A DNA stretch of 64,000 nucleotides from Oscillatoriales cyanobacterium (GTDB lineage Bacteria > Cyanobacteriota > Cyanobacteriia > Cyanobacteriales > Laspinemataceae). This document shows, piece after piece, positions 62,620 through 64,000 of this stretch (position 1 is its first letter; each line of letters opens with the position of its first letter). The stretch covers positions 62,001 through 126,000 of the forward strand of contig JAABRM010000005.1 of assembly GCA_011390955.1 (NCBI GenBank). The letters run 5' to 3'. A model generated the notes under the pieces. The model worked only from the letters and a program-made list of their open reading frames with translations. It searched no databases and was not told where the DNA came from. Both the position numbers and the translations under genes were made by a program.

Positions 62620-63553
62620 TTAATAAGTTTTTCCAACATTATCTAAGACATCTGTGACATACTTGACTTTGACAAATTTTTATAAGCCTCGACTTTAATC
62701 CATTCATACTTGAGAACTTTCCAGAAAAATTCAATCAACTTTAATTTAGGTATGGTGGCAACAAAAAAAATATAATTTTTTTTGTTGCCATTCTTCTAAT
62801 TTAGCCATAAAATTACTTGTATGTACCGAAAATCGATGAAGCGATCCAATTTTACAAGGTTTTTTTGAAATTTTTTTTACTAAACTCATCTAACAAGACT
62901 AGCAAATTTTTGCTAGTAAACTTTCTATAGTAAAAATCGTATTTTAGCTGATTACTTCGATTAATTAACTCTAAAATATTTAGTCTCTTGCTTCGGGAAA
63001 TAGGGAGAATTATAGTTGATTCTTTTTCCTGCCATCCATAAGGGATAGATCGTCTTAAACAAATTCCTGATTTGTCTAAATATCTGAAATTAATCTTACC
63101 TTTATTGTCCAATTTATCTAACTTTTTTAAATGTTGAAGTTTTAACTTGTCCTCCCATTTCAATGGCTTTAAAGCTACTCTTTTATTCATTCTTTTCCAG
63201 GTCATATTATTTTTTCTCTTGATATTAAAGTTTATTAAATCACGTTTTGTTTTGATTTTTGAATTATTTTTGAACTTTTGTTTTTACGGTATTTAAGTTT
63301 TGTGGCTCAGATTTCATCCATTCTCTAACTTGCTCTTCTTCTTTTGATTTAGTTTTTCTTCCTCTGCCTGCTCGGTCATATAATTTTATTAATCGGTTTT
63401 GTTCCCATCTAATAAATATTGTAAGGTTTGCCGACTGATTCCAAATATAATAAGTTCTTTATTGTCCATTTTATATGAATTAATAAAAGACATAAAATTC
63501 GCTACTTGTCTAACTTTATGCTGTTCCCTATTGTGATAATATTTATATAGCAT
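62620..63553 (-). pseudogene. IS630-family transposase, multiply frameshifted
   Basis: Segments in order on the minus strand: MLYKYYHNREQHKVRQVANF, GISRQTLQYL, then RLIKLYDRAGRGRKTKSKEEEQVREWMKSEPQ, TWKRMNKRVALKPLKWE, FRYLDKSGICLRRSIPYGWQEKE, SRSKRLNILELIN, HTSNFMAKLEEWQQ and LIEFFWKVLKYEWIKVEAY, ending VTDVLDNVGKTY at 62620. This is the HTH plus DDE layout of IS630, in at least three frames. Stops and frameshifts interrupt it. The LDES motif reads LDKS. Inactive. Confidence 0.85.
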
Positions 63554-63660
63554 TTTTTCATTTTGCGGCTATAATTTGATAAATTATATCTCCTAATTTG
63601 TTACGTTTTTAGGTTAGTCTTTTTTCATTATATCTTAAATCGCAAAAATATGCAATTTTT

Positions 63661-63813
63661 TTGGCATTAGTGCTTAAATCACTGGAATCAGACCAAGATA
63701 CTGTTAGATTTAATCAGAAATTGCCTCAAGCAACAGAATGGCATCGGGTAAGTGATATTCCAGATGCGGAGGTTTCTATTTGGTACTCGGATCTGAAGGC
63801 TGCCAAAAATTGA
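63661..63813 (+). pseudogene. possible gene 3' fragment
   Basis: A frame reading LKSLESDQDTVRFNQKLP, then QATEWHRVSDIPDAEVSIWY, ending SDLKAAKN. The WHRVSDIPDAEVSIWYS stretch looks protein-like, but only a TTG start is available and the upstream part runs into the IS remnant. It may be the tail of a gene broken by the IS630 insertion. Not recognised. Confidence 0.3.
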
Positions 63814-63819
63814 GTTAAC

Positions 63820-64000
63820 CCAAGCAAAGAAATCGGGTTTTTTTTGTGAATATGTAGGGGCGAATGGCCATTCGCCCCTACTCTGAAAGCGAGAAAGAAA
63901 CCCGGTTTCTAAGTTTAGGGGGGCGATCGCCAGACAACCTATTCTATCCAAAACGGCGATCGCGATTTTAGCGTTACAATAAATCATCGCTAGTACAATT
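63820..64000. repeat. CCGGGTTTC and GTAGGGGCG mosaic
   Basis: AGAAATCGGGTTTTTTTTGTG, GTAGGGGCGAATGGCC/ATTCGCCCCTAC (a palindrome at about 63856-63883), AGAAACCCGGTTTCTAAG and a HIP1 site. Same mosaic as at 21829 and 42590. Confidence 0.75.

Overview
The window is chromosomal DNA of a cyanobacterium, most likely a filamentous, non-heterocystous one (Oscillatoriales type). Evidence: dense HIP1 sites (GCGATCGC), heptanucleotide STRR arrays in many intergenic gaps, and families typical of these organisms (DUF3747, DUF2301, ComFB, XDD3/PEP-CTERM, 4-Cys Ser/Thr kinases with WD40 or TPR, CHAT-TPR proteins, two-partner-secretion haemagglutinins). No rRNA, tRNA or CRISPR array was seen.

Layout. 0-15 kb is mostly housekeeping on the minus strand: methyltransferase, purH, era, a DnaJ-TPR membrane protein, alkaline phosphatase, and pdhB-secD-secF, then a 51-aa PirA-like gene and, on the plus strand, a SAM hydrolase and a DUF2301 membrane protein. 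15-21 kb has a CDP-alcohol phosphatidyltransferase, a kinase-WD40 protein, and an arsenic pair (Acr3 efflux plus ArsC reductase) behind a perfect ArsR-type operator, then a DUF3747 protein. 22-24.3 kb is an accessory patch: a decayed RelE-type toxin-antitoxin pair, a TumE/TumA-type pair, and an ORF-less group II intron of about 944 bp directly upstream of the latter. 24.7-30.5 kb encodes surface proteins (CAP-DUF5648, three PEP-CTERM proteins, a sugar transferase) and ComFB. 31-42.5 kb is a signalling and surface block: NB-ARC ATPase, membrane kinase-TPR, secreted TPR, secreted CHAT protease-like protein, a UPF0175/DUF3368 pair, and a 1,223-aa haemagglutinin-type exoprotein. 43.6-64 kb has hemC, an ammonium transporter fused to PAS domains and an adenylate cyclase, trmB, a response regulator, an SLH-glycosyl-hydrolase-like protein, a flippase-like protein, an L,D-transpeptidase, eda, a third kinase, a DUF3102-RusA fusion and a wrecked IS630 transposase.

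The repeat landscape is striking. Besides STRRs and clustered HIP1 sites there is a MITE-like family of about 120-150 bp, with six copies plus two core-only pieces. It has TA-flanked AGTAGGTG termini and a nested palindromic core (ATTCCC-N8-GGGAAT). One copy supplies the stop codon of the NB-ARC gene. A second TIR-bounded family directly abuts one copy. Several palindromes of the CCGGGTTTC, GTAGGGGCG and GTAGGGTGGGC types are scattered through gaps and even inside coding sequence.

Functionally, the three 4-Cys kinases, the Amt-cyclase, the STAND ATPase and the CHAT protein suggest much regulatory capacity across the inner membrane. Links between them are inferred from position only.
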